From Paraburkholderia sabiae (GTDB lineage: Bacteria > Pseudomonadota > Gammaproteobacteria > Burkholderiales > Burkholderiaceae): a DNA stretch of 64,000 bases. This document shows positions 26,718-36,088 of this stretch, in pieces; the stretch's first letter is position 1, and every line of letters begins with the position of its first letter. Below the pieces are notes generated by a model. It ran no database searches, had not been told where the DNA came from, and worked only from the letters and a program-made list of their open reading frames with translations. The stretch is from positions 6,014,001 to 6,078,000 of the forward strand of contig NZ_CP125295.1 of the NCBI RefSeq assembly GCF_030412785.1. Direction: 5' to 3'. The position numbers and the translations under genes are program-made.

Positions 26718-27743
26718 TCAGTCGCGCGTGCCGCGGTTCTTCAACTGGTCCAGCAGCACGGCGGCCAGCAGGATCGCGCCGCGCACGAGGTACTGGTAGA
26801 ACGCGTCGATGTTCATCAGGTTCATCACGTTTTCGACCGTGCCCATGATGAGCACGCCGATCACGACGCCCGAAATCGTCGCGCGGCCGCCGAGCAGCGA
26901 CACGCCGCCCAGCACGCACGCCGAAATCACGTTCAGCTCGAAGCCTTCAGCGGCGTTCGGCTGACCCGACGTGATACGCGACGCGAGAATCACGCCTGCC
27001 AGCGCCGTCACCGCACCCTGGATCAGGAAGATGTAGACGCGCGTGCGTTCCACATTGATACCTGCAAGACGCGACGCTTCCGGATTGCCGCCGATCGCCA
27101 GCGTGTTACGGCCGTACACCGTCGAGTTCAGCATCACGCCGAACACGATGAAGCAGACGAGCGTGACCCAGATCGGCAGCGACACGCCGAACATCGACAG
27201 GCCGCCGAGCGCGATGAACGTATCCGACGACACACCGACTGCCTGACCGTGCGACACGATGAAGCCGAGGCCGCGCACGATTTCCATCGTCGCGAGCGTC
27301 GTGATCAGCGCGTTGATGCGCAGATACGCAATCACCGCGCCATTGACGAAGCCGATCACCGAACCGGCGACGACAGCCGCGATGATCGCGATGAACGTGT
27401 TGCCCGTCGCGTTGAGCACCATCGCGCACAACACGCCCGCGAACGCGACCGTCGAACCGACCGACAGGTCGAAGTCGCGCGACGCGAGACAGAACATCAT
27501 CGTGCACGCGACCATGCCGATCTGCGAAATCGACAGCGCGAGGCCGAGCATGTTTTCGATCGAGAAGAAGTGATCGACGGTCAGCGACATCGTGATGAAC
27601 ATCACCGCGAAGATCACGATCAGGCTGTACTCGGTGATCTGCTGCCACCACTTCTGCTTGTCGCTGGCTTGCGGAATCAGCGCTTCGGCGGCGCTCTTGG
27701 CGGCCTGTTGCGCGAGGTTTTCTCTGGCTTGCATTTGGTTCAC
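26718..27743 (-). CDS. araH: L-arabinose/D-galactose ABC transporter permease (AraH-like)
   Basis: 341 aa. Inner-membrane channel subunit of a CUT2-type sugar importer. Many hydrophobic helices; family sequence FCLASRDFDLSVGSTVAFAGV, INALITTLATMEIVRGLGFI, GRNTLAIGGNPEASRLAGI, ASRITSGQPNAAEGFELNVISACVLGGVSLLGG closely parallels E. coli AraH. The N-terminal 35 residues before the first helix are polar and charged. Its partners AraG and AraF lie directly upstream. Confidence 0.9.
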   Translation of the reverse strand: MNQMQARENLAQQAAKSAAEALIPQASDKQKWWQQITEYSLIVIFAVMFITMSLTVDHFFSIENMLGLALSISQIGMVACTMMFCLASRDFDLSVGSTVAFAGVLCAMVLNATGNTFIAIIAAVVAGSVIGFVNGAVIAYLRINALITTLATMEIVRGLGFIVSHGQAVGVSSDTFIALGGLSMFGVSLPIWVTLVCFIVFGVMLNSTVYGRNTLAIGGNPEASRLAGINVERTRVYIFLIQGAVTALAGVILASRITSGQPNAAEGFELNVISACVLGGVSLLGGRATISGVVIGVLIMGTVENVMNLMNIDAFYQYLVRGAILLAAVLLDQLKNRGTRD

Positions 27744-27838
27744 TCCTCCCGTTCCCCACGGGTTGCAGGACTATTAAAGGCCCCGACAGTTACAGATGAC
27801 TTGCGGTTTTCGATTCACTCGACGCAGTGCGCGGACCT

Positions 27839-29353
27839 TCAGGCCGCCTGCGCCGTCGTCGAACTCTTCGGCAGCGCGAGGCTCAGCACCGATTGCTCGG
27901 TTGCCGCGCTGCGCGACAGTTCGCCCGAAATACGCCCCTGGCGCATCACGACGATCCGGTCCGACACGCCGAGCACTTCCGGCAGTTCCGACGAAATCAT
28001 CACGATCGCGCAGCCGCGCTCGGCCAGTTCGTAAATCACGTTGTAAATCTCGTGCTTCGCGCCGACGTCGATGCCGCGCGTCGGTTCGTCGAGAATCACC
28101 ACGCGCAGATCCGGCTCGGCCAGCCAGCGCGACAGAATCGCTTTCTGCTGGTTGCCGCCTGACAGAAAACGGATCTTCTGACGACGGCTCGGCGTCTTGA
28201 TCTTCAGGAGCTTGATGAAACGGTCGGCCGTTTCGGCTTCCTTCTTGCGGTCCAGAAACAGCCCCGCCTTCAGATAATGACGGCGGCAGCTGATATTGAT
28301 GTTCTCCGCCACCGACGCAATCGCGACGATGCCTTCTTCCTTGCGGTCTTCCGGACACAGCACGATGCCCTGGCGGATCGCGTCGCCGGCGCTCTTCACC
28401 TTGATCGGCTTGCCGTCGAGCACGAGTTCGCCGCCCTTCTTCGGGTCGTCGCCGTAGATCAGGTGCATCAGCTCGCTGCGGCCTGCGCCGACCAGCCCGA
28501 AGAAGCCGACGATCTCGCCGCGGCGCACTTCGAAGCTCGCCGGTTCCGTCAGCGGCTTGCCTTCGATGTTCTTCACCGAGAAGCGCACTTCGCCGAGTTC
28601 ACGGGCGCGGTAGCCGTAGATATCCGAGATTTCGCGGCCGACCATTTCGCTCACGATCGTGTCGCGGCTCACGCCTTCGAGCGAAGGATGCGACGCGACC
28701 TTGCGGCCGTCGCGGAAAATCGTGCACGCGTCGCACAGCTGATAGATCTCGTCCATCCGGTGCGAGATGTAGATCAGCGCGCGGTTGTCGGCGCGCAGAT
28801 CGCGCACCAGCTTGAACAGCACTTCCGTCTCGCGGTGCGACAGCGAACTCGTCGGTTCGTCGAGCGCGATCACGCGAGCATTGCGCATCAGCGCCTTACA
28901 GATTTCGACCATCTGGCGCTGCGCGATGGAGAGCTTGCGCAGCTTCGCGTTCGGGTCGAGATCGACGCCCATCGCCGCCAGCTGTTCGCGCACGAAGCGC
29001 TTCGCGTCGCCCTTCTTCACGAAGCCGATCGTGTTCGGCAAACGGCCGAGCAGCAGGTTTTCCGACACCGTCAGGTCCGGCACGTACTGCAGTTCCTGGT
29101 GAATCACCGCGATTCCCGCAGCGATCGACGCGCCCGCATTTGCGAAACGCACTTCGTTTTCGTCGATCAGCACACGGCCGGAATCCGGCTGATATTCGCC
29201 ACCGAGAATCTTCAGCAGGGTCGATTTCCCCGCGCCGTTTTCGCCCATCAGGCCATGCACCTGGCCGGCATGCACGTCGAAAGAGATTCCGTCGAGCGCA
29301 CGCACGCCTGGAAACACCTTGCCGATATTGTCAAAACGCAGCGTCGCTGACAC
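27839..29353 (-). CDS. araG: L-arabinose/D-galactose ABC transporter ATPase (AraG-like)
   Basis: 504 aa with two tandem ATPase domains, the layout of CUT2 sugar importers. Domain 1: Walker [10 protein letters not shown] at residues 37-45, signature [11 protein letters not shown], Walker [16 protein letters not shown]. Domain 2: degenerate Walker [10 protein letters not shown] (Arg replaces Lys, common in this group), signature LSGGNQQKA, Walker [16 protein letters not shown]. It powers uptake with AraF and AraH encoded on either side. Confidence 0.93.
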   Translation of the reverse strand: MSATLRFDNIGKVFPGVRALDGISFDVHAGQVHGLMGENGAGKSTLLKILGGEYQPDSGRVLIDENEVRFANAGASIAAGIAVIHQELQYVPDLTVSENLLLGRLPNTIGFVKKGDAKRFVREQLAAMGVDLDPNAKLRKLSIAQRQMVEICKALMRNARVIALDEPTSSLSHRETEVLFKLVRDLRADNRALIYISHRMDEIYQLCDACTIFRDGRKVASHPSLEGVSRDTIVSEMVGREISDIYGYRARELGEVRFSVKNIEGKPLTEPASFEVRRGEIVGFFGLVGAGRSELMHLIYGDDPKKGGELVLDGKPIKVKSAGDAIRQGIVLCPEDRKEEGIVAIASVAENINISCRRHYLKAGLFLDRKKEAETADRFIKLLKIKTPSRRQKIRFLSGGNQQKAILSRWLAEPDLRVVILDEPTRGIDVGAKHEIYNVIYELAERGCAIVMISSELPEVLGVSDRIVVMRQGRISGELSRSAATEQSVLSLALPKSSTTAQAA

Positions 29354-29439
29354 TTTGCCTCCTTCTGATTCGTTACGACTTACATGGCGCGTGAACGCCG
29401 TTGCTGCCGGTATTCACGCGCCCTCGCTTCAAAAAACGC

Positions 29440-30438
29440 TTACTTCGATGCGAGACCCATCTTTTCACGCACTTCGCCGACGTTGTCGCGCGTGGCCAGC
29501 ATGCCCGTCGTCAGCGTGAGCTTCGGCGGTTCCTTGCCTTGCGTGATCCACGAGTACATCAGTTCCGACGTCTCTTCGCCGTGACGCTTCGGGCTGATGA
29601 TCACGGTGCCGTAGAAGCCCGTCGGGTTCGGCTTCTTGAACTCGTTCAGTGCCGAGTCCGAACCGCCGATGCCGATGCCGATCATGTTGTCGGCCTTGAA
29701 GCCGCGGCCTTCCGCTGCACGAACCGCGCCGAGCACGGCTTCGTCGTTCAGGCCGTAGGCGACCCAGTGCTTGAAGTTCGGGTTCTTCGTCAGCGCGATG
29801 TTCGCCGCGTTGAACGCGTTTTCCGTGTCGGTCTTCGCTTGCGGCGCAGCGATGATGTTGGCCTTCGGGAAGCCGGCGGCGATCAGCGCGTCGGTGGCGC
29901 CCGACGTGCGGTCGTGTGCCGTCGGCAGCTGTTCGTAGGTCACGTCGATCGCGCCGACGTCCTTCATGTCCCAGCCGCGCTTCTTGATTTCAGCCGCGAG
30001 ACCGTCGCCGACCTGCTTGCCGATGTTGTAAGCCGAGATGCCCATATGCGGCACCGACTCGATCGGCTTGCCCGCGCCGTCGACGAGGCGGTCGTCGACC
30101 GTCATCATCTTCAGGTTGTCAGCCTTGGCCTTCGCGACGATGCCCGGTCCGAGCTTGACGTCCGGCGTGCAGATCACGAAACCTTGTGCCTTTTGCGCAG
30201 CGAGGTTGTCGATTGCGCTCATGACCTTCTCGCCCGACGGCGCGCCGATCTTCACCAGCGTGAAGCCCTTTTCCTTGGCGGCCTGTTCGGCGAACTTCCA
30301 CTCGTCCTGGAACCACGGCTCTTCGGGTTGCTTCACGAGGAAGCCGATCTTGACCGGGTCGGCGGCTTGCGCGACGGGTGCGTTGAAGAGCACCGCCGTC
30401 GCCGCTGCTGCCAGCGTGAGGAAAATTCTGCGTTTCAT
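29440..30438 (-). CDS. araF: L-arabinose/D-galactose periplasmic binding protein (AraF-like)
   Basis: 332 aa with a signal peptide cleaved near AQA-AD (residues 25-26). The mature start VKIGFLVKQPEEPWFQDEWKFAEQA and later KGFVICTPDVKLGPGIVAKAKA, MMTVDDRLV, GIGIGGSDSALNEF follow E. coli AraF closely, which binds L-arabinose and also D-galactose and D-fucose. RBS AGGAGA lies 10 nt before the ATG at 30438. The 214-nt spacer to the upstream SDR gene contains phased repeats and probably a promoter or processing site. Confidence 0.93.
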   Translation of the reverse strand: MKRRIFLTLAAAATAVLFNAPVAQAADPVKIGFLVKQPEEPWFQDEWKFAEQAAKEKGFTLVKIGAPSGEKVMSAIDNLAAQKAQGFVICTPDVKLGPGIVAKAKADNLKMMTVDDRLVDGAGKPIESVPHMGISAYNIGKQVGDGLAAEIKKRGWDMKDVGAIDVTYEQLPTAHDRTSGATDALIAAGFPKANIIAAPQAKTDTENAFNAANIALTKNPNFKHWVAYGLNDEAVLGAVRAAEGRGFKADNMIGIGIGGSDSALNEFKKPNPTGFYGTVIISPKRHGEETSELMYSWITQGKEPPKLTLTTGMLATRDNVGEVREKMGLASK

Positions 30439-30596
30439 GTTGCGTGTCTCCTGACTAGTGAGTAACGAGAAGGTATCGGCCGCGTCTTCTTGTACCGCCT
30501 TCGACACACGCGGCCAGCGCGTCAGGCGGGTCACAACATCGCCTCGTTGCCGAGGCGGGTTTGCTGCTGTTTTCTGTTCTTTCGCTACTGCGTTCG

Positions 30597-30625
30597 TTCT
30601 TCGCTTTTTCTTCGCTGTTTCTTCG
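30597..30625. repeat. three phased 11-bp direct repeats
   Basis: TTCTTCG recurs at 30597, 30608 and 30619, an exact 11-bp period, in the spacer between the dgoA-linked SDR gene and araF. The period matches one helical turn. Confidence 0.6.
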
Positions 30626-30652
30626 TTACTGCCCCGATGCGTTGCGGTCTTC

Positions 30653-31438
30653 TCAATCGTGATAGAGCGCCGAGCGTCCTCCGTCGACGGTGATGCAGCT
30701 CGCGTTGATGAACGGCGCTTCGTCCGACGCGAGAAACACGGCCGTCATCGCGACTTCTTCCGGCGTGCCGATGCGGCCCATCGGCTGCAAATCCAGCGTT
30801 GCCTGTTTCGCGGCGGCGGGATCGGACTGACCGTCCCACCAGTCGCGCGTCAATTGCGTCTCGATGTAGCCCGGCGCGATCGCGTTCACACGCACGTTGC
30901 GCGGCGCGTACTCGATGCCGAGCGCGCGCGTCAGGCCAAGCACGCCGTGCTTCGCCACCGGATACGGGAAGCAGCCCGGAATGATCTTGAACGAGTGTGT
31001 CGACGCGATGTTCACGATGCTGCCCGCACCGCGTTCGACCATGCCCGGCAGCACCGCGCGGCAACCATTCCACACGCCGTCCAGATCGACGGCGAAGCAG
31101 CGGCGCCAGTCGTCGTCGGTCATCGTCAGCGGATCGCAGAACACGTTGATCCCCGCGTTGTTCACGAGCACGTCGATGGGACCGAACGCCTTTTCCGCTT
31201 CACTCACCGCGCGCTGCACGGACGCCGATTGCGTCACGTCTGTCTGCACGGCGAGCGTCTTGCCGCCTGCGTCTGCCGTTTGCGTGGCAATGTCGGCGGC
31301 CGTGCGCTGTGCGGTCTCGATATCGAGTTCCGCGAGCACGACAGCGGCGCCTTCGCGCGCGAAAGCCGTCGCGATCGCCGCGCCGATCCCGCGTCCCGCG
31401 CCCGTCACCAGCGCCACCTTGCCTTGCAGCCGTTTCAT
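30653..31438 (-). CDS. SDR-family oxidoreductase in the galactose/arabinose block
   Basis: 261 aa. TGAGRGIG at residues 12-19, NNAG at 93-96, catalytic S146, Y159 and K163 (YPVAK), and terminal ITVDGGRSALYHD. D39 after the second strand suggests NAD. The start overlaps the dgoA stop (ATGA), so it is translated with the 2-keto-3-deoxygalactonate genes. It may be the D-galactose 1-dehydrogenase, leaving the second SDR for arabinose, or a dehydrogenase of another intermediate; the sequence does not decide. Confidence 0.85.
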   Translation of the reverse strand: MKRLQGKVALVTGAGRGIGAAIATAFAREGAAVVLAELDIETAQRTAADIATQTADAGGKTLAVQTDVTQSASVQRAVSEAEKAFGPIDVLVNNAGINVFCDPLTMTDDDWRRCFAVDLDGVWNGCRAVLPGMVERGAGSIVNIASTHSFKIIPGCFPYPVAKHGVLGLTRALGIEYAPRNVRVNAIAPGYIETQLTRDWWDGQSDPAAAKQATLDLQPMGRIGTPEEVAMTAVFLASDEAPFINASCITVDGGRSALYHD

Positions 31439-32115
31439 TTCTTCACGCTCGCGCGCGCAATGCGCAGACCGTTGATGAACGCCTTCGCATGCGAACCCGT
31501 CGTCGTCGCCGGCTGGCCCGGTTTGTACAGCGCCGAGCCGAGCCCGAAACCGTTCGCGCCCGCGGTGAGGAACGGCCCCATGTTGTCCGGCGCGATCCCG
31601 CCGACGGGCAAGAGCGGCACGTCCTTGTGCAGCACCGCGCGCCACGCCTTCACGATCTGGCAGCCGAGCTGCTCGGCGGGGAACATCTTCAGCACGTCGG
31701 CACCATTCTTCAGCGCGATGAACGCTTCCGTCATCGTCGCGACGCCGGGCGCGCACGCCATTGCGAGCGACTTCGCCGTCGTCACGACTTCGGGATCGCT
31801 GTGCGGCATCACGATCAGTTCGCCGCCCGCCGCCTTCACGTCATGCACGAGTTCGCCGCGCAGCACCGTGCCCGCGCCGACGATGCAGTCCGCAGGCAGC
31901 GCCTGACGGATCGCCGAAATGCTGTCGAACGGATTCGGCGAATTGAGCGGCACTTCGATGATGCGAAAGCCTGCTTCGTACAGCGCGCGGCCCTGATCGG
32001 CGGCATCGGCGGGCGTGACGCCGCGCAGAATCGCGATCAGCGGACACACTTCGAACGCGGCCATCAGGCCGGCGTGCGGCTGGTACGGAGCGGGCAGATT
32101 CAGATCGAGTTGCAT
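31435..32115 (-). CDS. dgoA: 2-dehydro-3-deoxy-6-phosphogalactonate aldolase
   Basis: 226 aa. Cleaves KDPGal to pyruvate and glyceraldehyde-3-phosphate. KDPG/KDPGal class I aldolase motifs: LIAILRGVTPADA, RIIEVPLNSP with E54, GAGTVL at 80-85, and the Schiff-base lysine K143 in ADVLKMFPAEQLG. The LNSP sequence after the Glu is typical of DgoA rather than Eda. It sits between dgoK and an SDR gene in one operon; 65 nt separate it from dgoK. Confidence 0.93.
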   Translation of the reverse strand: MQLDLNLPAPYQPHAGLMAAFEVCPLIAILRGVTPADAADQGRALYEAGFRIIEVPLNSPNPFDSISAIRQALPADCIVGAGTVLRGELVHDVKAAGGELIVMPHSDPEVVTTAKSLAMACAPGVATMTEAFIALKNGADVLKMFPAEQLGCQIVKAWRAVLHKDVPLLPVGGIAPDNMGPFLTAGANGFGLGSALYKPGQPATTTGSHAKAFINGLRIARASVKK

Positions 32116-32180
32116 GTCGGTTCCTTTGGTTTTGCGCGGCGGCTCGGGCGCGTTTTTTGGCTCGCGTTTTGGCTAGCGTT

Positions 32181-33221
32181 TCAGCTCGCCTGTACGGCGC
32201 CCGACGCCTCGCTGACGAGCCCCGCTTGCGCCGCGATGCGCCACAAGCCGCGCTCCGTCGCCTGCTTCACGAGGTCCGCCTGATGACAGCCGAACTGCGC
32301 GAGCGCGAGACGATATCGCTCGCACAGCGCTTCGTTGCCGATCAGCTGCAGCGCGTTGCCGGCGAGCGTCGATTGCTGTTGCGCGAGCGCCGCTTCGAGG
32401 CCGCTCAGTTCGTGACCGATCAGGAGACCGGACAGGTAATCGGGTTGCTGCTCGCGCGCCAGCTGGCCCGTGAGGCCCAGCGTGCGCGTGCTGAAAATCG
32501 TCGCGAGCACGCCGGCCTTGCCCTGGTCACGCGCGACTTGTACGCCGCGCAGGAAGGCGCCCGTATCCGGATGGTCGGGCGTGATCATCGTGCGGCCGAG
32601 AATCGTGTGCTCGGAGAGCGCGGCGAACACCTCGCCCGTCATGAACGTGTCGAATCGTTCGATCTTCGCGTCGCGCACCATCACCCATTTCGCGTGCGTG
32701 CCGGGCAAACCGATCAGCATGCCCTTGCTCGCCGCCGACGCCTGCGCACAAGCCAGCGCGCCGAAAATCTGCGTTTCCTCGCCGCGCATCACGTTCGGCA
32801 AATCGCCGTTCTGCAGCACGCCAGGCACGATGTTCAGCGGCACGCCGCGCGCCGTCTGCACGCGCACGATGCCCGCGACGAGCGCATCGGCGCTGGCGGG
32901 CGCGCTCACGTAAGGCGCTTCCTTCCAGCCTTGCGCGCTGCCGACCATGCCTGCCGCGATCACGGGCAGATTGGGCGTGGCGTCCAGCCATGCGCCGACG
33001 ACGGCGTCGAACGCGGCGTCGAAACCGCCTTCCGCGGCCGGGCGCGGCAAATTCATGATGCCCGCCGTCGAAGCGCGCGTGTCCAGCACGGCGCCGTGCG
33101 CGTCGAACAGATACGCGCGCAGCGACGTCGTGCCCCAGTCGAGCGCGATCAGTGCGGCGTTATTCGCCGTCTGCGCGGGCCGGGCTTGTTCCAGCGACAG
33201 GGTCGAACCCGTCTGATTCAT
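32181..33221 (-). CDS. dgoK: 2-dehydro-3-deoxygalactonokinase
   Basis: 346 aa. Phosphorylates 2-keto-3-deoxygalactonate with ATP to give the DgoA substrate. Family features: LIALDWGTTSLRAYLFD near residue 24, AAGMVGSAQGW, LPGTHAKWVMV and TFMTGEVFAALSEHTILGRTM. The ATG at 33221 overlaps the iclR stop (33218-33221), indicating coupling with its likely regulator; longer upstream frames lack similarity. Confidence 0.94.
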   Translation of the reverse strand: MNQTGSTLSLEQARPAQTANNAALIALDWGTTSLRAYLFDAHGAVLDTRASTAGIMNLPRPAAEGGFDAAFDAVVGAWLDATPNLPVIAAGMVGSAQGWKEAPYVSAPASADALVAGIVRVQTARGVPLNIVPGVLQNGDLPNVMRGEETQIFGALACAQASAASKGMLIGLPGTHAKWVMVRDAKIERFDTFMTGEVFAALSEHTILGRTMITPDHPDTGAFLRGVQVARDQGKAGVLATIFSTRTLGLTGQLAREQQPDYLSGLLIGHELSGLEAALAQQQSTLAGNALQLIGNEALCERYRLALAQFGCHQADLVKQATERGLWRIAAQAGLVSEASGAVQAS

Positions 33222-34171
33222 CGTTTGATCCTGCGGGTAGTCGGTTGCGGAACACGCCAGCCCAGCTCTTCCGAAATTGCGCGCGCTTCGCGCTGCACGA
33301 CGGGAATCAGTTCGTCCATCCGTTCGAGCGACATGTACGGAATCGTGCTCGCCACCGACAGCGCCGCGACGATCGAACCCGACGCATCGCGCACGGGCGC
33401 CGCCACGCAGCGGATCGACGCTTCGTTCTCTTCGAGGTCGAACGTGAAGCCGCCGGCCGAGTAGTTCGTCATGCGCTGCATGAACGTCTGCTGGTCGGGC
33501 CGGTTGTCGGGCTTGAAGCTGACGCCCGCGAGCGCGCGGCGCGACGCGTCGAACAGCGACTGCCACTGGTCCGGCACGAGGTCGAGCATCATCGCCTTGC
33601 CGATGCCCGTCGATGCGAGCGGCATCCGGTGACCGACGCGCGAACGCATTTCCAGACCGCGCGTGCCGGGAATCTTGTCGATGTACAGCACGTCGTCGCC
33701 GTCGCGCACGCCGAGGTGAATCGTATCGTGCGTCTGTTCCGCGAGCGACTCCAGATGCGGACGCGCAACCTGCGTGAGCGGCATCTGTTCGAGCGCGATC
33801 GTGCCGAGTTCGATCAGCTTCGGGCCAAGCAGATAGCCGCCCTGCACCTGGCGCAGATAGCGCGCCTGCACGAGGCTGCTGACGAGCCGGTGCGTCGTGC
33901 TGCGCGTCGTGCCGAGCGCGGCGCCGAAGGTGCGCAGATCGCGCACGCCGGCGGCGGCCGCTTCGAGAATCGCGAGGCCGCGCAGCAGCGTTTGCGTGCC
34001 GGCTTGCTGCGGCGTGATGTCGAGCAGCGTGCTCGGCAGTCCGATCGTGTCGGCGGGCGGCGGCGGCACAACGGCACCGTTCGCGGGACGTGCAGCGGGC
34101 TTGCGCGGCACTTCGACTTCAGGCGCTTCGGGCGCGTCGGACTCGGCGTGAGAGGTCATCGCTTTGTTCAT
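33218..34171 (-). CDS. IclR-family transcriptional regulator
   Basis: 317 aa. Winged helix at about residues 58-120 (LLRGLAILEAAAAGVRDLRTFGAALGTTRSTTHRLVSSLVQARYL) and the IclR effector domain at 130-300 (LGVRDGDDVLYIDKI, RMPLASTGIGKAMM, CVAAPVRDASGSIVAALSVA). Residues 1-55 are a low-complexity Pro/Ala extension. As the first gene of the block, overlapping dgoK, it is the probable regulator of the galactose/arabinose genes and, through a palindrome at its own start site, of itself. Confidence 0.9.
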   Translation of the reverse strand: MNKAMTSHAESDAPEAPEVEVPRKPAARPANGAVVPPPPADTIGLPSTLLDITPQQAGTQTLLRGLAILEAAAAGVRDLRTFGAALGTTRSTTHRLVSSLVQARYLRQVQGGYLLGPKLIELGTIALEQMPLTQVARPHLESLAEQTHDTIHLGVRDGDDVLYIDKIPGTRGLEMRSRVGHRMPLASTGIGKAMMLDLVPDQWQSLFDASRRALAGVSFKPDNRPDQQTFMQRMTNYSAGGFTFDLEENEASIRCVAAPVRDASGSIVAALSVASTIPYMSLERMDELIPVVQREARAISEELGWRVPQPTTRRIKR

Positions 34172-34357
34172 GGCGACTGGGCAACAGACAAAAGGTGAGT
34201 TACCGGGAGAAGCCGGCGTGACGGCTTGCGTCGGGAGCGGGTCGAAGCTGCGCGAGCGGGTCGGTCAGCAAGATGCTGGAAGGCATGGCGTGGTGTCTCC
34301 GATTTTCGTCCCGCTTCGTAGGACGCGCGGTGCACGTCGATGAAGCGGTGTTTCTGG

Positions 34358-34380
34358 CCGGTTTCGGCTTGTTGAACCGG
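34358..34380. promoter_or_regulatory. inverted repeat at the iclR transcript start (operator candidate)
   Basis: CCGGTT at 34358-34363 and AACCGG at 34375-34380 form 6-bp arms around an 11-nt centre, touching the predicted -10 and covering the transcript start. Confidence 0.45.
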
Positions 34381-34410
34381 ATTGTAGGGCGCTTTTTTGA
34401 GATTCACCAA
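34381..34410 (-). promoter_or_regulatory. candidate promoter of the iclR-dgoK-dgoA block
   Basis: On the minus strand TTGGTG (34410-34405), 18-bp spacer and TACAAT (34386-34381). The start would be near 34374, giving a leader of about 200 nt. Confidence 0.55.
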
Positions 34411-34703
34411 CATATGAGCGTCGCGTCCATATTTTGGGAATCATGCATCAAGGATGCGAGACGCGTTGTTGGAGACATTTCGCAAGCATTCACGCTTCCT
34501 GTCCGATCCTGTCCGCCATAGCAGAAGAGCCTGTCAGTTTCGCGGGGGCGCTTTTAAGAACACTCCGATTGAGCGTGCATGAGGCTGTACTTAGGCTGCT
34601 CCCGCTCTAAGTCGACGCTTAAAAGACTTGGGGAACGCCGTTTCGGCCCACTTCCGGAGCTTTTCGATTCTCAAGAGCTCTCGCGATTTTCAGGTTCCCA
34701 AAA

Positions 34704-35219
34704 ATGACAGCAATCAAGACTTTATTGGCATGTGCAGCGATTGCGCTCAGCGCTGCCGCGCAAGCACAACCGACCCAGCAGCAACTGATCGACGATTTTT
34801 CCGGTCCGTATGTCGGCGCCAAACTGGGCGTGAATGTGTCGAGCGCATCGGGCGCGACGGACAAGCCGACGCACTCGACGGTCTTCCCCGGTTTCGTTGC
34901 CGGTTATGGCTTCAACGCAGGCCCCGTAATGCTCGGCGCGGAAATCTTCGCGGATCTGCATCACGGTTCGGCGACCTTCAAGGACGGCGGCATCGACGCG
35001 AAGATCGGCTATCCCGTTGGTCAGTTCATGCCGTATGCGCGTCTCGGTGTGACCACCGACTGGCCGGCCTCGCGCTTCAACTACGGGCTTGGCGTCGAAT
35101 ACATGTTCATGAAAAACGTGAGCCTGTTCTCGGAATGGACGCACGATGCCACGCATGCGGACAACACGCACTGGACGAACGACAGCCTCACGATCGGCGC
35201 GAATTACCGCTTCCGGTAA
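34704..35219 (+). CDS. outer membrane beta-barrel protein
   Basis: 171 aa. Signal peptide (hydrophobic 6-20) with cleavage after AQA at about residue 22. The mature part alternates aromatic/polar strands separated by turns: YVGAKLGVNVS, FVAGYGFNAG, AEIFADLHH, DAKIGYPV, YARLGVTTDW, YGLGVEYMF, LFSEWTHD, LTIGANYRF, eight strands like OmpA/Omp25-type barrels. The chain ends YRFR. Function unknown; small barrels of this kind are often adhesins or envelope stabilisers. Confidence 0.8.
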   Translation: MTAIKTLLACAAIALSAAAQAQPTQQQLIDDFSGPYVGAKLGVNVSSASGATDKPTHSTVFPGFVAGYGFNAGPVMLGAEIFADLHHGSATFKDGGIDAKIGYPVGQFMPYARLGVTTDWPASRFNYGLGVEYMFMKNVSLFSEWTHDATHADNTHWTNDSLTIGANYRFR

Positions 35220-35236
35220 GCAGTTGCTCCAAAACA

Positions 35237-35272
35237 AAAACGGCGATTATCTGCACGATAATCGCCGTTTTC
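35237..35272 (+). terminator. bidirectional terminator
   Basis: AAAACGGCGATTAT/ATAATCGCCGTTTT, loop CTGCACG, follows the barrel-protein gene by 18 nt. The symmetric A/T ends also fit convergent mtgA. Confidence 0.9.
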
Positions 35273-35301
35273 ATTGCCTGTTTGCGCTTGAATCCGGATC
35301 G

Positions 35302-36042
35302 TCACTCTGGCAATTCCGCCGCGCCCATTCTTCGCGCGATCACCCGCGCGCGCTGCGCGAGGTACCCCGAACTGCGATGCTCATCGAAGTATTTCGGTCT
35401 CGGCAGCATGACCGCGAGCCGCGCCGATTGTCCCGCCGTCAGCTTCGCCGCCGATGTCCTGAAGTAGTAGCGCGCCGCCGCTTCCGCGCCGTACACGCCG
35501 TTGCCCCACTCGACCGAATTCAGATAGATCTCGAAGATTCGCTCTTTGTCCATCAGCGTCTCAAGCATCCACGTGATGATCAGTTCCTGGCCCTTGCGGA
35601 TATAGCTCTTCTCACGCGACAGAAACAGATTGCGTGCAAGCTGCTGCGTGATCGTCGAGCCGCCTCTGACGATCTTGCCGCGCGCCTTGTTTTTCTCCCA
35701 TGCCTGGAGAATCGCGTCCGTCTCGTAGCCGTTGTTATTGACGAAGTTCGCATCTTCCGACGCGATGATTGCGCGCTTCAGATTGCGTGAGATCTGGTCG
35801 TAGGACACCCACGTGTGCTGGATCGACAAGTCCGGACGATCTTGAGAAAGACGCCAGGCATCGGAACGCATGAAAGCCGTCGATTGCGGATTCACGTAGT
35901 TCCAGACGGCAATCTGCGCAAAATAGAACAGTTGTGTCGCGATCCACGCGACGGCGAAGACCGCGCCGGCGTACATCAACCAGCGTGCGGGACTGGCGGC
36001 TTGCCCCTTTGCGCGCTTCGTTCTTGTCATCGTCGTCGCCAT
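35302..36042 (-). CDS. mtgA: monofunctional biosynthetic peptidoglycan transglycosylase
   Basis: 246 aa from the ATG at 36042. Polymerises lipid II glycan strands at the periplasmic face; no transpeptidase domain. One membrane segment at about 21-45 anchors it. GT51 motifs: [16 protein letters not shown] with catalytic E96, [28 protein letters not shown] at 126-153, and [25 protein letters not shown]. The C terminus MGAAELPE is normal. aroE lies 46 nt upstream on the same strand. Confidence 0.94.
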   Translation of the reverse strand: MATTMTRTKRAKGQAASPARWLMYAGAVFAVAWIATQLFYFAQIAVWNYVNPQSTAFMRSDAWRLSQDRPDLSIQHTWVSYDQISRNLKRAIIASEDANFVNNNGYETDAILQAWEKNKARGKIVRGGSTITQQLARNLFLSREKSYIRKGQELIITWMLETLMDKERIFEIYLNSVEWGNGVYGAEAAARYYFRTSAAKLTAGQSARLAVMLPRPKYFDEHRSSGYLAQRARVIARRMGAAELPE

Positions 36043-36088
36043 ATCGTCGCCGTGCCGTGAGATGAGCGAATGAGCGGCGCTTACGCCG

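Larger units (their letters stand above)
34172..34703. other. 532-nt divergent regulatory spacer
   Basis: Between iclR (minus) and the barrel-protein gene (plus). It holds the iclR promoter and palindrome described separately. No open frame with a recognisable protein was found. Confidence 0.5.
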
